A stretch of DNA of 64,000 nucleotides from Terriglobus aquaticus (GCF_025685415.1 NZ_JAGSYB010000001.1:2790001-2854000), one strand, 5' to 3'. Shown: positions 1 to 9,112, counted from the first letter of the stretch. Notes: generated from the letters alone by a model not told the origin. Translations and numbers: made by a program.

Positions 1-573
1 CAGTTCGCCGGCGTGCACGGCGGCCTTCACCTCCAGCCGTTCGGAGTACATGATGGCGTAGATCTTGCCGGTGGCTGCAATGGTCCGGCGCACCTCGGCA
101 AGCTGCGCCAGGTTGGTAATGCCCGGCTTGTCGGAAAGGAAGTCCTTGCCGGCCTTCATGGCGCGCACGCCGATGCCGGCACGCTCGTTCGCCACCTGCG
201 AGCTCAGGATCAGCTTGATCGAGGGGTCGTTGATCACCTCGTCCTGCGTCGCCACAAACTTCACGTCGGGGTAGCGCTTCTTCATCGCTGCGACGAGGTC
301 GGGCTCCATGCCCCACGCCACGGTGAACTTGCCGCCACCACGCTTGATCGCCTCGATCATGCCGTACACGTGGTTGTGGCTTATGCCGCACACGCCGAAG
401 TTGATCGAGTGCGCCGGGGCGGGTTCCGCCTGCGGCGCCAGCGCCTCATGCCGGACGGGGCCGGCGTAGGAGTCCAACGCTCCGGGCATGGCAAACGCAG
501 GCATGGCGGTGGCCACGCCCGCCGCCGAAAGGGCCTGCAGGAAATTGCGCCGGGGCAGAGACTTGGTCGACAT
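1..573 (-). CDS. Gfo/Idh/MocA family oxidoreductase, Tat-exported (3' part outside window)
   Basis: The reading frame is open from an ATG at 573 to the window edge (191 codons), so the C-terminal part is missing. The N-terminus has a twin-arginine-like signal (RRNFLQA) followed by an alanine-rich hydrophobic stretch. After about residue 55 comes a Rossmann start (INFGVCGISHNHVYG) and then the typical family order: a VAWGMEP turn, a DEVINDPSI segment where the family predicts risk to the cofactor site, and KDFLSDKPG, which corresponds to the family EKP motif. These enzymes are NAD(P)-dependent sugar or sugar-acid oxidoreductases; the Tat-exported subgroup is common in Acidobacteriota and Planctomycetes. 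It is divergent from the glucuronidase operon, which suggests a role in carbohydrate use. The substrate cannot be told from the sequence. Confidence 0.85.
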   Translation of the reverse strand, partial: MSTKSLPRRNFLQALSAAGVATAMPAFAMPGALDSYAGPVRHEALAPQAEPAPAHSINFGVCGISHNHVYGMIEAIKRGGGKFTVAWGMEPDLVAAMKKRYPDVKFVATQDEVINDPSIKLILSSQVANERAGIGVRAMKAGKDFLSDKPGITNLAQLAEVRRTIAATGKIYAIMYSERLEVKAAVHAGEL

Positions 574-775
574 CAGAAGCGGTTCTCCAGGAGCGGTGGG
601 GATTAGGTTCGGCTGCCGAACTTTGACAAGCTACCCGCAGGCAGCGGCCGATGCAACCGCACTCTACTCGCCCGGGAACGGAACTGGCAAGTCCCTCGAA
701 GAAAGGCCGTCGGCGATATCCGGGATGCCTCGCGGCCTGCTGTCTCCCACACCGCCATTGGCGACCCATAAAGTT

Positions 776-786
776 TTGTAGTACGA
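776..786. promoter_or_regulatory. Candidate FadR/GntR-type operator upstream of the hexuronate operon
   Basis: The site TTGTAGTACGA fits the FadR-subfamily GntR consensus TNGTNNNACNA exactly. It sits in the 289-bp gap between two divergent genes, 77 bases before the SDR start. GntR regulators of this group (UxuR and ExuR are examples) control hexuronate genes, which matches the neighbours. No GntR gene is in the window, and such a short degenerate motif can occur by chance. I see no other recognisable element in this gap. Confidence 0.3.
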
Positions 787-862
787 ATTATCTCGGTTTT
801 CGTGACAGAGCAGGTCGCTGCCTGGGCAGCCGTTCAGGCGCACGAGCCGGAGGTTTCTCTTT

Positions 863-1645
863 TTGAACGACGGAAAACAAAAGAACGGTTGTGCCGTGGT
901 CCTGGGCGGCACCTCGGGCCTGGGCGAGGCCATTGCAGTGGGTCTGGCGCAGTCCGGCCTGCACGTAGTGGCCAGTTCGCGCAGCCAGGATGGAGTGGAT
1001 CGCACCGCCGACAGCATCGAAGCGGCCGGCGTCCGTACCCTCCGCGCCACAGCCGACGTGGCGGACCGCGCATCGCTGCTACATCTGCGCGAACAGGTCC
1101 TCGCGGAATTCGGCGAGGTGCGGGTTCTAGTGAACGCCGCCGGCATGACGAAACGCGAGCCAACTCTCGATGTCGCGGAAGAAACCTGGAACCGCATCCT
1201 CGATGTGAACCTGACCGGCACCCTGCGCGGCTGCCAGGTCTTCGGCGAGTCCATGCTCGAGAACGCGGAAAAGAACGGCATCCGCGGCCGCATCATCAAC
1301 ATCGCCTCGCTCTCTACCTTCGTCGCGTTTACAGAGGTCACCGCCTACTGCTGCAGCAAGGCCGCGGTGGGCGCACTCACCCGCTCGCTGGCGGTGGAGT
1401 GGTCGCCCCGCGGCGTCCTTGTGAACGCGATCGCACCCGGCGTCTTCCCCACTGCACTGAACAGCAAAATCATCGACAGCCCGCGCGGGCAGGAGCTGAA
1501 GTTGCGCACGCCCATGGCCCGCTTTGGCCGCGCGGAAGAACTGGTGAGCACCGCCGTGTACCTCTCCAGCGAAGACACTACGTACACCACCGGCCAGATC
1601 GTCACCGTGGATGGCGGCATGTTGAGCAGCGGGGTGAACCAGTAA
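863..1645 (+). CDS. SDR family oxidoreductase, possible hexuronate (fructuronate/mannonate) dehydrogenase
   Basis: The predicted protein has 260 residues and starts with TTG. The start is chosen because GGAGG at 849-853 lies nine bases upstream and the Rossmann motif GGTSGLGEAIA begins a few residues in. It has NAAG in the cofactor/structural region, the catalytic Ser region (IINIASLS), YCCSK for the YxxxK dyad and a GQIVTVDGG C-terminus, all typical of classical NAD(P)-dependent SDRs. Its stop overlaps the start of the ROK regulator gene by one base, so the genes are translationally coupled. Because the operon carries alpha-glucuronidase and mannonate dehydratase, a role as SDR-type fructuronate reductase (UxuB-like, as in Bacillus) is an attractive inference. 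Gluconate 5-dehydrogenase-like activity is the main alternative. Confidence 0.85.
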   Translation: MNDGKQKNGCAVVLGGTSGLGEAIAVGLAQSGLHVVASSRSQDGVDRTADSIEAAGVRTLRATADVADRASLLHLREQVLAEFGEVRVLVNAAGMTKREPTLDVAEETWNRILDVNLTGTLRGCQVFGESMLENAEKNGIRGRIINIASLSTFVAFTEVTAYCCSKAAVGALTRSLAVEWSPRGVLVNAIAPGVFPTALNSKIIDSPRGQELKLRTPMARFGRAEELVSTAVYLSSEDTTYTTGQIVTVDGGMLSSGVNQ

Positions 1646-2931
1646 TGCCGGGTGGTGGAACGCGCGGCAACGGCGGAGGCATGTCGAGCAAGCGTTCGTT
1701 GCCGGCAGGCAAGCGGCGCTTCGATCTTCACTCCGAAGATCCGGCGTCTAGTGAACTGGCACGCGACATCAATCGCGACATCATCCTGGAACTGCTACGA
1801 CGTCGTCAGCCCATTGCCCGTGTCGACCTTGCACGCCTCAGCGGCCTGCAGCGCTCGACCGTCTCACTCATCGTGGAGCAGTTGCTGCGGGAGCGCTGGA
1901 TCGTGGAAGGCGCCACGGTGCGCACCGCGCGGGGACGCCGTCCCACCATGCTCAGCCTGAACGCAGACCTGGTCATGCTGGTGGCAGACATCAGGCCCAG
2001 CCATGCCGTCTGTGCCGTGGTCGATCTGAACGGCCACTTCCTCGCGCGGCAAAGTGTACCGGTTGCCAGCGACCCGGAGATCGGCGTGCAGCGCATCGCC
2101 GAAACGCTGGAGCGCATGCGCGATGAGTTCGCGCGCAAGAGCTTCGAGGGCGTGGGCATCAGCGTGCCGGGCCGCGTGCATCCTGAAACGCAGCGCCTCC
2201 TGTGGGCGCCCAACCTGCGCTGGCACGACTTCGACATCCACGCCGTTCTGGAAGAGCGCCTGGGCCTGCAAGTGGAGATGGATAACGCCGCCAACGCTTG
2301 CATGCTGAGCGAGCTGTGGTTCGGCCGCATGGACAAGTTCCGCAATGCCGTCCTGGTCACCATCAGCGAAGGCGTGGGCGCGGCGGTGTTGGCCAACGGT
2401 CAGTTGCTTATGGGCAAGGACGGCATGGCCGGTGAGTTCGGCCACATTCTGGTCGACCCCAACGGGCCGCAGTGCAACTGCGGCGAGCGCGGCTGCTGGG
2501 AGATGTTTGCCAGCACGCGTGCGGTGCTGCGCCACTATAACGACCGCGCGCCCGAGCAGCCCGCACTGACCTTTACCCACCTGATCAGCCTGGCCGACCA
2601 GGGTGATACGAACGCCCTGGAAGCGCTGGAGGAACAGGCGCGCTGGGTGGCACGCGGCCTGCGCATGATCACCGCCGCGCTCAGCCCGGAGACGATCCTG
2701 TTTGCCGGCGACATCTCCGCCTGCTGGGAACGCAGCGGCCCCATGGTCGAACGCGCCCTGTCGCAACGCATGCTCGTTGGCACGCCGCCAACGTTGCTCG
2801 CCATAGGCGATGGCGAAATGGCACGCCTGCGCGGTGCGGCGGCGCTGGTTCTGCAGCGGCACTCCGACTATCACCGCTCCACGGCCACGGCGCAGCGCGC
2901 GCCCGAGCGCGAAGCGGTCGCGCAGGCGTGA
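1645..2931 (+). CDS. ROK family transcriptional repressor (XylR/NagC type)
   Basis: The predicted protein has 428 residues. The first ~90 residues hold a winged-helix DNA-binding domain (INRDIILELLRRRQPIARVDLARLSG, then LQRSTVSLIVEQL). The rest is a ROK sugar-binding fold with GISVPGRV, GVGAAVLANG and a zinc site (GHI, then CNCGERGC). In ROK kinases a catalytic Asp sits in an NDAN-type motif; here the equivalent around residues 213-217 reads DNAAN, with Ala215 where the base should be. It is therefore expected to bind sugar but not phosphorylate it. The ATG overlaps the SDR stop and the TGA overlaps the glucuronidase ATG, so it is likely the local regulator of this operon. An internal ATG at 1681 is a possible alternative start. 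Confidence 0.9.
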   Translation: MPGGGTRGNGGGMSSKRSLPAGKRRFDLHSEDPASSELARDINRDIILELLRRRQPIARVDLARLSGLQRSTVSLIVEQLLRERWIVEGATVRTARGRRPTMLSLNADLVMLVADIRPSHAVCAVVDLNGHFLARQSVPVASDPEIGVQRIAETLERMRDEFARKSFEGVGISVPGRVHPETQRLLWAPNLRWHDFDIHAVLEERLGLQVEMDNAANACMLSELWFGRMDKFRNAVLVTISEGVGAAVLANGQLLMGKDGMAGEFGHILVDPNGPQCNCGERGCWEMFASTRAVLRHYNDRAPEQPALTFTHLISLADQGDTNALEALEEQARWVARGLRMITAALSPETILFAGDISACWERSGPMVERALSQRMLVGTPPTLLAIGDGEMARLRGAAALVLQRHSDYHRSTATAQRAPEREAVAQA

Positions 2932-5615
2932 TGGCCGCAGTTCTGCAAGAGAGTTTCGCGTCTCGGCAGCACCGTAACCTTGGCTTTATCGCCCGCGCCC
3001 TGCTGTGCCTTGCGTGCCTTGCCGGCGTCGCTCCGCTCCACGCGGAGACCGGCGCCCAGGCGTGGTTGCGCTACGCTCCGCCGCCAGACCCGCCGCGCTA
3101 TCGCGACATGCCGCACGAGATTGTGCGACTGGGTCACGCGCCCGAAGAGCAGGCCGCGGCCGAAGAGCTGGAGACCGGGCTTGGCCGCATGATCGCGGGC
3201 GCACCCGAAACTCTGCCCGCCTTCCATCGCGACATCGACGCTATCGTGCTCGGCACAGCCGACGAGATGCGCCGCTCGGAATCGATGCAACGCCACCTGC
3301 ACGGCTACCAGCCCGTGCCGCTCGCGCCCGATGCCTTCCGCATCACGCATGTTCGCAACCGCGCTCGCCAGTGCTGGGTCATCCAGGGCGGATCGCCTCG
3401 CGGCGTGCTCTACGGCGCCTTCCGCCTGCTGCAATGGATCGCGCAGGATCGCCAGCTTCCCACCGACACCACGGAGACACCCGCATCAACCATCCGCTGG
3501 GTCGATGAATGGGACAACCTGGACGGCTCCGTCGAGCGTGGCTACGCAGGACCATCGATCTTCTTCGACCATGGTCACGTGCGCGGTGACCTGTCGCGCG
3601 TACACGACTACGCACGCATGCTGGCCAGCGTCGGCATCAACGGCATCACGGTCAACAACGTGAACAGCGACCTGCGCACGCTGCAGCCGGAGATGCTCGA
3701 GGAGTTCGCGCGCATTGCGGATTCGCTACGGCCGTATGGTATCCGCATGGCGCTCAGCGTCGATCTGTCCTCTCCGCAGGTGGTTGGCGGTCTGCCTACG
3801 TTCGACCCCGTCGATCCTCGCGTGATCGCGTGGTGGCAGGCGAAGGTGGACGAGATCTATAAGCTCATCCCCGACTTTGCGGGCTTCACCGTCAAGGCCG
3901 ATTCCGAGGGCCGCCCCGGACCGCACCAGTACGGCCGCTCGCCTCTGGATGCAGCGAACGCGCTCGCAAAGCCGCTGCAGGCGCACGGCGGTGTGGTGCT
4001 CTACCGCGGCTTCGTCTACAACAACCATCTCGACTTCCACGACCTGAAGGCCGACCGCGCGCGCGCCGGATACGACAACTTCCGCGCGTACGACGGCAAG
4101 TTCCTGCCCAACGTCATCATCCAGGTAAAGCACGGCCCCATTGACTTCCAGGTGCGTGAACCCGTGTCGCCACTGATCGCCACGCTGCGCCACACGCCGC
4201 AAGCGATGGAAGTGCAGATCACCCAGGAATACCTGGGCCAGCAGCGGCACATGGTCTACATCGCGCCCATGTGGTCGTGGGTGCTCGACACCGACATGCG
4301 CGTGGACAACCAGCCCTCGCCCGTTCGCGACATCATCACCGGCAAGACCTTCTATCAGGCGCAGGGCGGCATGGTCGGCGTGGCCAACGTGGGCATGGAA
4401 ACGAACTGGCTGCACCACCCCATGGCGCTCGCGAACCTGTACAGCTTTGGCCGTCTCGCATGGAACCCGACGCTCACACCGGAATCAACCCTGGACGAGT
4501 GGACGCGCATGACGTGGTCCAACGACGGCCGCGTCTACGAACCGATCGAGCAGATGAACCTGGCAAGCTGGCACGCCTACGAGCAATACACCGGCCCGCT
4601 CGGCCTGGGCACGCTGACCGACATCCTCGGCACGCACTTCGGTCCGGGCCCTGAAAGCGCGGACGGCAACGGCTGGGGCCAGTGGATTCGCGCCGTGCCC
4701 GGTCCGCACGGCGGGATCGGCATGGACCGCACCGTCGCCACGGGCACCGGCTACATCGGCCAGTACCCGCCGGAGCTCGCCGCCAAATACGAGTCGCTAA
4801 AGACCTGCCCCGACGACCTCCTGCTCTTCATGCACCACGTGCCGTGGACGTACAAGCTGCGCGGTGACGACCCCGGCGACAAGACCACGCCTTCTGCGAA
4901 AGGTGCTCCGACCGCCAACGATGCCGACGACGAGAGTGAGGCTAAGACCAGCACCAAAACGGTGATCCAGCACATCTACGACGCGCACTACGCCGGCGCC
5001 GCCACCGCCGCAGCCTTCGTCGACCAGTGGGAGAGCGTGAAAAGCCTCATCGATGAACCTCGTTACAACGAGGTGCACGCGTTGCTCGTCTTCCAGGCGC
5101 GCCACGCGGAGATCTGGCGCGACGCCATCAACGACTGGTTCGCGCGCGAAAGCGGCGTGCCCGATGCGCTGGGCTTCGTCGGCCACCACACCGGCCGCGA
5201 AGAGGCCGAGTCGCTGCCCGGCACCGGCTTCCACACCGTAGACGTTTCAAGCTGGGAAACCGCCAGTGGCGGCAAGGCAGCGGTGTGCAACGCCGCACCC
5301 TGCGAACTGCACACCACCTTCCGCGGCGCTGCGAACCCGTACCGCATCCAGGTCGGCTACTTCGACCGCCATCCCGGCGCGGCGCAGTACCGCCTGCTGG
5401 TCAACGGCACCGAAGTCGCAAACTGGACCGCTGACGACATGCTGCCGCCCGACCGCCCTGACGACCGCCTGAACGGCCACACCGCAACGCGCTTCGTCGC
5501 CGAAGGCATCCGCCTCAAACCCGGCGACACCATCTCACTCGAAGCCACACCCGACGACAAAGACTTGCCCGCCGTCGACTTCCTCGAAATCACCCGCGAC
5601 CCGCGGTGGAACTGA
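2931..5615 (+). CDS. GH67 alpha-glucuronidase, secreted
   Basis: This enzyme removes (4-O-methyl-)D-glucuronic acid from the non-reducing end of xylo-oligosaccharides. The start is the ATG overlapping the ROK stop (TGATG); a GTG one codon earlier is possible. A signal peptide covers about residues 15-39, ending in LHA. The catalytic set of the family is present: Glu326 in KADSEGRPGP (general acid), Asp388 in YDGKF and Glu433 in QITQEYLG (bases). At 894 residues it is longer than well-studied GH67 enzymes of about 700, with a beta-rich C-terminal extension of roughly 125 residues after GFHTVDVSSW. Export implies action in the periplasm or outside the cell. Released glucuronate could feed the mannonate branch encoded downstream. 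Confidence 0.95.
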   Translation: MAAVLQESFASRQHRNLGFIARALLCLACLAGVAPLHAETGAQAWLRYAPPPDPPRYRDMPHEIVRLGHAPEEQAAAEELETGLGRMIAGAPETLPAFHRDIDAIVLGTADEMRRSESMQRHLHGYQPVPLAPDAFRITHVRNRARQCWVIQGGSPRGVLYGAFRLLQWIAQDRQLPTDTTETPASTIRWVDEWDNLDGSVERGYAGPSIFFDHGHVRGDLSRVHDYARMLASVGINGITVNNVNSDLRTLQPEMLEEFARIADSLRPYGIRMALSVDLSSPQVVGGLPTFDPVDPRVIAWWQAKVDEIYKLIPDFAGFTVKADSEGRPGPHQYGRSPLDAANALAKPLQAHGGVVLYRGFVYNNHLDFHDLKADRARAGYDNFRAYDGKFLPNVIIQVKHGPIDFQVREPVSPLIATLRHTPQAMEVQITQEYLGQQRHMVYIAPMWSWVLDTDMRVDNQPSPVRDIITGKTFYQAQGGMVGVANVGMETNWLHHPMALANLYSFGRLAWNPTLTPESTLDEWTRMTWSNDGRVYEPIEQMNLASWHAYEQYTGPLGLGTLTDILGTHFGPGPESADGNGWGQWIRAVPGPHGGIGMDRTVATGTGYIGQYPPELAAKYESLKTCPDDLLLFMHHVPWTYKLRGDDPGDKTTPSAKGAPTANDADDESEAKTSTKTVIQHIYDAHYAGAATAAAFVDQWESVKSLIDEPRYNEVHALLVFQARHAEIWRDAINDWFARESGVPDALGFVGHHTGREEAESLPGTGFHTVDVSSWETASGGKAAVCNAAPCELHTTFRGAANPYRIQVGYFDRHPGAAQYRLLVNGTEVANWTADDMLPPDRPDDRLNGHTATRFVAEGIRLKPGDTISLEATPDDKDLPAVDFLEITRDPRWN

Positions 5616-5651
5616 ATACCGATTCCTGTACAACATGCACTGGAGTGATCT

Positions 5652-6104
5652 ATGGCAAAAACCAAGTTTTTGGATGAAGCGCTAGACGGGCTTTACGCGA
5701 GATTAAATGAGGTCGGCGGCGACCCGCTCGAGCTACCCTCAGTGCTGCGGCCTCCAATACTGCTGATGACAATGCAAGCGAAGATCGACAACGGCGGCAT
5801 TCGTTATCCCATGGAAGGCGACTTTCCGTTCACTCCGCCCTACTCTGTCTTTGCAGATGCTTACCGCGCCATCGGAGCGAACGACGCGGCGGATCGCTTC
5901 GACGAAGCAGTCGCTATGTTTCCGTTTGAGCATCCTGAGCGCGAGGCAGACAAGCGTGAGGAGTTCATGAGCAGCCTTGATGACGATCATAGGTTTTTCC
6001 AGCTTGGGAATGCCCTCTGCGGAGACGAAAGCATCTGGCGCTTGCTGGACGAGTATGTGAAGGAGCACGCCGAAGCCTTTGGGCTCCGCGACCAAAAGGT
6101 TTAG
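5652..6104 (+). CDS. Small DUF4375/DMP19-like protein
   Basis: The predicted protein has 150 residues, is acidic and has neither signal peptide nor membrane segment. The segment MQAKIDNGGIRYPMEGDF followed by AYRAIGANDAADRFDEAVAMF resembles the DMP19/DUF4375 pattern, in which an NGG-containing helix is followed by a GA..a..l..A helix; this is weak recognition by eye. A good GGAGTGATCT region precedes the ATG. The coding region is less GC-biased at third positions than its neighbours, and it separates the glucuronidase from the mannonate dehydratase, so it may be a later insertion. I cannot give it a function. Confidence 0.6.
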   Translation: MAKTKFLDEALDGLYARLNEVGGDPLELPSVLRPPILLMTMQAKIDNGGIRYPMEGDFPFTPPYSVFADAYRAIGANDAADRFDEAVAMFPFEHPEREADKREEFMSSLDDDHRFFQLGNALCGDESIWRLLDEYVKEHAEAFGLRDQKV

Positions 6105-6164
6105 GCAAGCGCACGCTGATTGGGCGCCCGCACCGCCTTCAACTCACGGCTTGAGAGGACTCGC

Positions 6165-7373
6165 ATGAAGATCACCAACGCTCGCCTCATCGTCTGCTCG
6201 CCCGATCGCAACTTCGTCACGCTCAAGATCGAAACCGACGAGGGCATCTACGGTTTGGGCGACGCCACGCTGAACGGCCGCGAGCTTGCCGTCGCCGCGT
6301 ATCTGGAAGAGCACGTGATCCCGTGCCTCATCGGCCGCGACCCGTCGCAGATCGAAGACATCTGGCAGTACCTGTACCGCGGTGCGTACTGGCGGCGCGG
6401 CCCCGTCACCATGTCCGCCATTGCGGCGGTCGACGTCGCGCTGTGGGACATCAAGGGCAAGGCGCTCAACACGCCCGTCTACAACCTCCTCGGCGGCAAG
6501 AGCCGCGAAGGCGTGCTGGTCTACACGCACGCCAACGGCAGCAACATTGACGACGCCGTCGCCTCGGTTGAGCACCACATCGGCGAAGGCTATCTCGCCG
6601 TCCGCGCGCAGAGCGGCGTGCCGGGCGTGGCCTCGAGCTACGGCGTGCCGAAAGGCGGCAAGCCCTATGAGCCTGCGGAGCGCGGCCTGCCCGGCGAGAG
6701 CCTCTGGTCCACCGAGCGCTACCTGAACTTCGCGCCCAAGCTCTTCGAAGCGGTGCGCAAGTCCGTCGGCGAAGACATTCACCTTCTGCACGACGTGCAC
6801 CACCGCCTCACACCCATCGAGGCCGCACGCCTCGGCAAATCACTGGAGCCCTACCACCTGTTCTGGATGGAAGATCCCACGCCCGCCGAGAACCAGGAAG
6901 CCTTCCGCCTCATCCGCGAGCACACCGTCACGCCCATCGCGACGGGCGAGGTCTTCAACAGCTTCTGGGACGCGCACGACTTGATCCGCCACCAGTGGAT
7001 CGACTACATCCGCATGACGATCGTGCATGGCGGCGGCATCACCGCACTCAAAAAGGCCGCGGACTTTGCCGCTGTGTACCAGGTACGTACCGGCTTCCAC
7101 GGCGCCACCGACCTGTCGCCCGTGACCATGGCGGCCGCGCTGCACTTCGGCCTCGCCATCCACAACTTCGGTATCCAGGAACACATGCACCACACCGCGC
7201 TGACCGACCAGGTGTTCCCGCACCACTACAAATTCGAAGCCGGTTACATGCACCCCGGCGACGCGCCGGGTCTCGGTGTGGACATCGACGAAGCGCTTGC
7301 GGCGAAGCACCCATACCAGCGCGCCTACCTGCCCATCGCCCGCAAACTGGACGGCACCCTTACCGATTGGTAA
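6165..7373 (+). CDS. manD: D-mannonate dehydratase, enolase superfamily (ManD type)
   Basis: This enzyme dehydrates D-mannonate to 2-keto-3-deoxy-D-gluconate, a Mg2+-dependent step of hexuronate breakdown. The ATG at 6165 follows GAGAGG by seven bases and gives 402 residues, the usual ManD length. The sequence starts with [13 protein letters not shown], has a mandelate racemase-like capping domain ([16 protein letters not shown]) and the barrel motifs [20 protein letters not shown] and [10 protein letters not shown], typical of the ManD/RspA group. Some members prefer D-gluconate or have very low activity, so the exact substrate needs the context, which here (GH67, SDR) favours mannonate. Two tandem copies of the last five codons plus stop are present (see repeat). 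Confidence 0.92.
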   Translation: MKITNARLIVCSPDRNFVTLKIETDEGIYGLGDATLNGRELAVAAYLEEHVIPCLIGRDPSQIEDIWQYLYRGAYWRRGPVTMSAIAAVDVALWDIKGKALNTPVYNLLGGKSREGVLVYTHANGSNIDDAVASVEHHIGEGYLAVRAQSGVPGVASSYGVPKGGKPYEPAERGLPGESLWSTERYLNFAPKLFEAVRKSVGEDIHLLHDVHHRLTPIEAARLGKSLEPYHLFWMEDPTPAENQEAFRLIREHTVTPIATGEVFNSFWDAHDLIRHQWIDYIRMTIVHGGGITALKKAADFAAVYQVRTGFHGATDLSPVTMAAALHFGLAIHNFGIQEHMHHTALTDQVFPHHYKFEAGYMHPGDAPGLGVDIDEALAAKHPYQRAYLPIARKLDGTLTDW

Positions 7374-7397
7374 GCGACCCTCACCGACTGGTAAGCA
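7356..7397 (+). repeat. 21-bp tandem duplication across the manD stop codon
   Basis: Two adjacent 21-base units (7356-7376 and 7377-7397) differ at only three positions. Each unit encodes Thr-Leu-Thr-Asp-Trp-stop, so the C-terminal codons of the dehydratase have been copied once downstream of the stop. The second unit is not translated. This looks like a slippage event with no effect on the protein. Confidence 0.8.
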
Positions 7398-7445
7398 CAG
7401 CGAGGACCGGAAGCAGACACACACGGCCGGTGCTACAGTTTCGCT

Positions 7446-8069
7446 ATGCCCGGCCCGGCCATTCCGCGCGTTGCAACCTGCCAGATGGCGGTGCGCCGTG
7501 CGCGGATGAGCATAATCTTCACGGTTGTCGGCCTGGTCTGGCTGGTCGCGTCACTGGCCTACTCCGGCCGGCTCACGCCGCGCACCCTGACGAGCTGCAG
7601 CATGGTGGGCGCCACCGCGCTGATTGTGTCCCTGGCCCTGCTGCGGCGCGCTCCCCGGTTGCCGCGCGAGCCCATGACGCGCGAGCAGCAGGCACGCATC
7701 CGCCGCATCGTCATTGCAATCAACATTCTGGAATGGGTTGCGGTCGCCACCGCCTGTGCTGTGCTCATGCTGGTGCACCTGCCGGAGTACATCCCCACTG
7801 CGGCGGGCATTATCGTCGGTCTGTATCTCTATCCCATCGCGGGTGCTTTGCGCGCTCCGCTGCACACCGCCACCGCCACATTGCTGCTCGGTTGGAACTG
7901 CGTCGCTCTGGCGACGCTATCGCGCTGGCGCCAGGTCAGCGTGGGCGCCGCTGGAACAGGTGGCATTCTGCTGGCCAGCTCGGCCGTGACGCTCGCGTGG
8001 GCACTGTGGCGCACGCGCAATGCTGCACCCCTGCCAACGGTTGCGGCCGCGGACATGCTGGCGCCCTGA
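7446..8069 (+). CDS. Hypothetical multi-pass membrane protein
   Basis: The predicted protein has 207 residues with about six hydrophobic helices arranged in pairs: residues ~22-40, 50-67, 88-110, 115-135, 140-160 and 165-188. A short Arg-rich cytoplasmic loop (RREPMTREQQARIRRI-like) separates the second and third helices. I recognise no family. The start is uncertain: an ATG at 7506 (MSIIF) would still keep every helix, and neither start has a clear ribosome binding site. It stands alone, ending 19 bases before the convergent lipoprotein gene. Confidence 0.6.
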   Translation: MPGPAIPRVATCQMAVRRARMSIIFTVVGLVWLVASLAYSGRLTPRTLTSCSMVGATALIVSLALLRRAPRLPREPMTREQQARIRRIVIAINILEWVAVATACAVLMLVHLPEYIPTAAGIIVGLYLYPIAGALRAPLHTATATLLLGWNCVALATLSRWRQVSVGAAGTGGILLASSAVTLAWALWRTRNAAPLPTVAAADMLAP

Positions 8070-8088
8070 ACGCTCCTTTGGCTGACGC

Positions 8089-8988
8089 CTAGGGCAGCTT
8101 CTGAATCTGGGCGTTTGCGGGCATCTTCGGCAGTTGGAACTGGTTATCTTCCAGCGCTTGGTTGGTGCTCAGCTTTTTGATCGTCAGCCGCAGCCGGAGC
8201 TGGTCGATCGGCCGCTGGATCGTGATCACCGACGGAAACAACTGGTCACCGAACTTCTGGTAGTTGTCATAGTTCGCGATCGTGACCTTTTGGCCTTTTT
8301 CGTCGTAAATGTCCTGCTGGTACGGCATTAGCGTCGCGCGGCTGATGTGAATCACGCGTCGCGATGTGAGCTCCTGCGAACCGGTCACCTGGTGATAAAT
8401 CCCAAGGTCGTACTCTGGAACGTCGAACACAGCTTTTTGCGTCGGATCGGGCTGGTAGATCCGTTCGTCCGATGTCCGTGAGACCAGGTCATCGCCGTCC
8501 GCCCCGCGGATCAGCAGCGAGTCGAAGAAGACACCGGGCCGCAGGTTTTCGATCGGATTGGCAGACGGCGTGGAGACCGCGTTGGACCCGGTGATCGCAC
8601 GATTCCGAGGCGGAATCTGGACCGTGAACGTCTTCCCGTCCGTGACCATGTCGACCGCCTGGATGTGACCCACCGGCGTAAACAGCAGCACGCGCAGATC
8701 GCCCGGTTTACGCAGCAGCAGGTACCCGGGGAAGGCTGCGTAATCCACGACCTTGCCCTCTTTGCCCCCGCCCGTCGAGACGGAGATGTCGATGGACGCG
8801 TTCATGGACTTAATCTGGTTGAAGCGGTCATCGGTCTGCTTCAGCAGATCGGTCAGCGTCGCGTCCAGCACGGTCGAGGGCGCATGGGTCTGCATGACCG
8901 AGCGGGTACTGCGGAAGCAGCCAGCAAGCGGCAGCAGAAGAGCGGACAAGACGACTGCGCTCGATCGGATTCGAGACAAATTTGGCAA
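8089..8988 (-). CDS. Putative outer-membrane lipoprotein, LolA/DUF4292-like
   Basis: The predicted protein has 299 residues. The signal peptide ends in a lipobox (PLAGC at about residues 20-24), so it should be lipidated. The mature part is beta-rich, with alternating segments such as GYLLLRKPGDLRVLLF, MVTDGKTFTVQIPPRNRAITG and LFPSVITIQRPIDQLRLRLTIKKL. This resembles the LolA/LolB-like or DUF4292 fold of lipoproteins that bind lipids or assist envelope assembly, but only by general pattern. It lies downstream of mltG and the H1-like gene on the same strand, about 125 bases away, so it could be part of the same envelope transcription unit. Confidence 0.7.
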   Translation of the reverse strand: MPNLSRIRSSAVVLSALLLPLAGCFRSTRSVMQTHAPSTVLDATLTDLLKQTDDRFNQIKSMNASIDISVSTGGGKEGKVVDYAAFPGYLLLRKPGDLRVLLFTPVGHIQAVDMVTDGKTFTVQIPPRNRAITGSNAVSTPSANPIENLRPGVFFDSLLIRGADGDDLVSRTSDERIYQPDPTQKAVFDVPEYDLGIYHQVTGSQELTSRRVIHISRATLMPYQQDIYDEKGQKVTIANYDNYQKFGDQLFPSVITIQRPIDQLRLRLTIKKLSTNQALEDNQFQLPKMPANAQIQKLP

Positions 8989-9112
8989 AGCTCAAGTATA
9001 TCGGTCGCAGAAGTGGCAACCGCACCATTGGATGGCCTCGACCCCGTTCACGATGCTGAAAGACGACACCGGTTAGCCCCGGAGCAGCGATCCGGCTTAC
9101 CCGGACGCGTCG

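Noticed and set aside
802-1644. Long upstream extension of the ROK reading frame
   Set aside because: It overlaps the SDR gene in another frame, has Arg/Pro/His-rich translation typical of a GC-rich shadow, and the ROK start is set by the TAATG overlap.
7281-7295. AAGCGCTT site inside manD as a LacI operator
   Set aside because: It is within coding sequence and is simply Glu-Ala-Leu-Ala codons; a similar chance copy is at about 30019.
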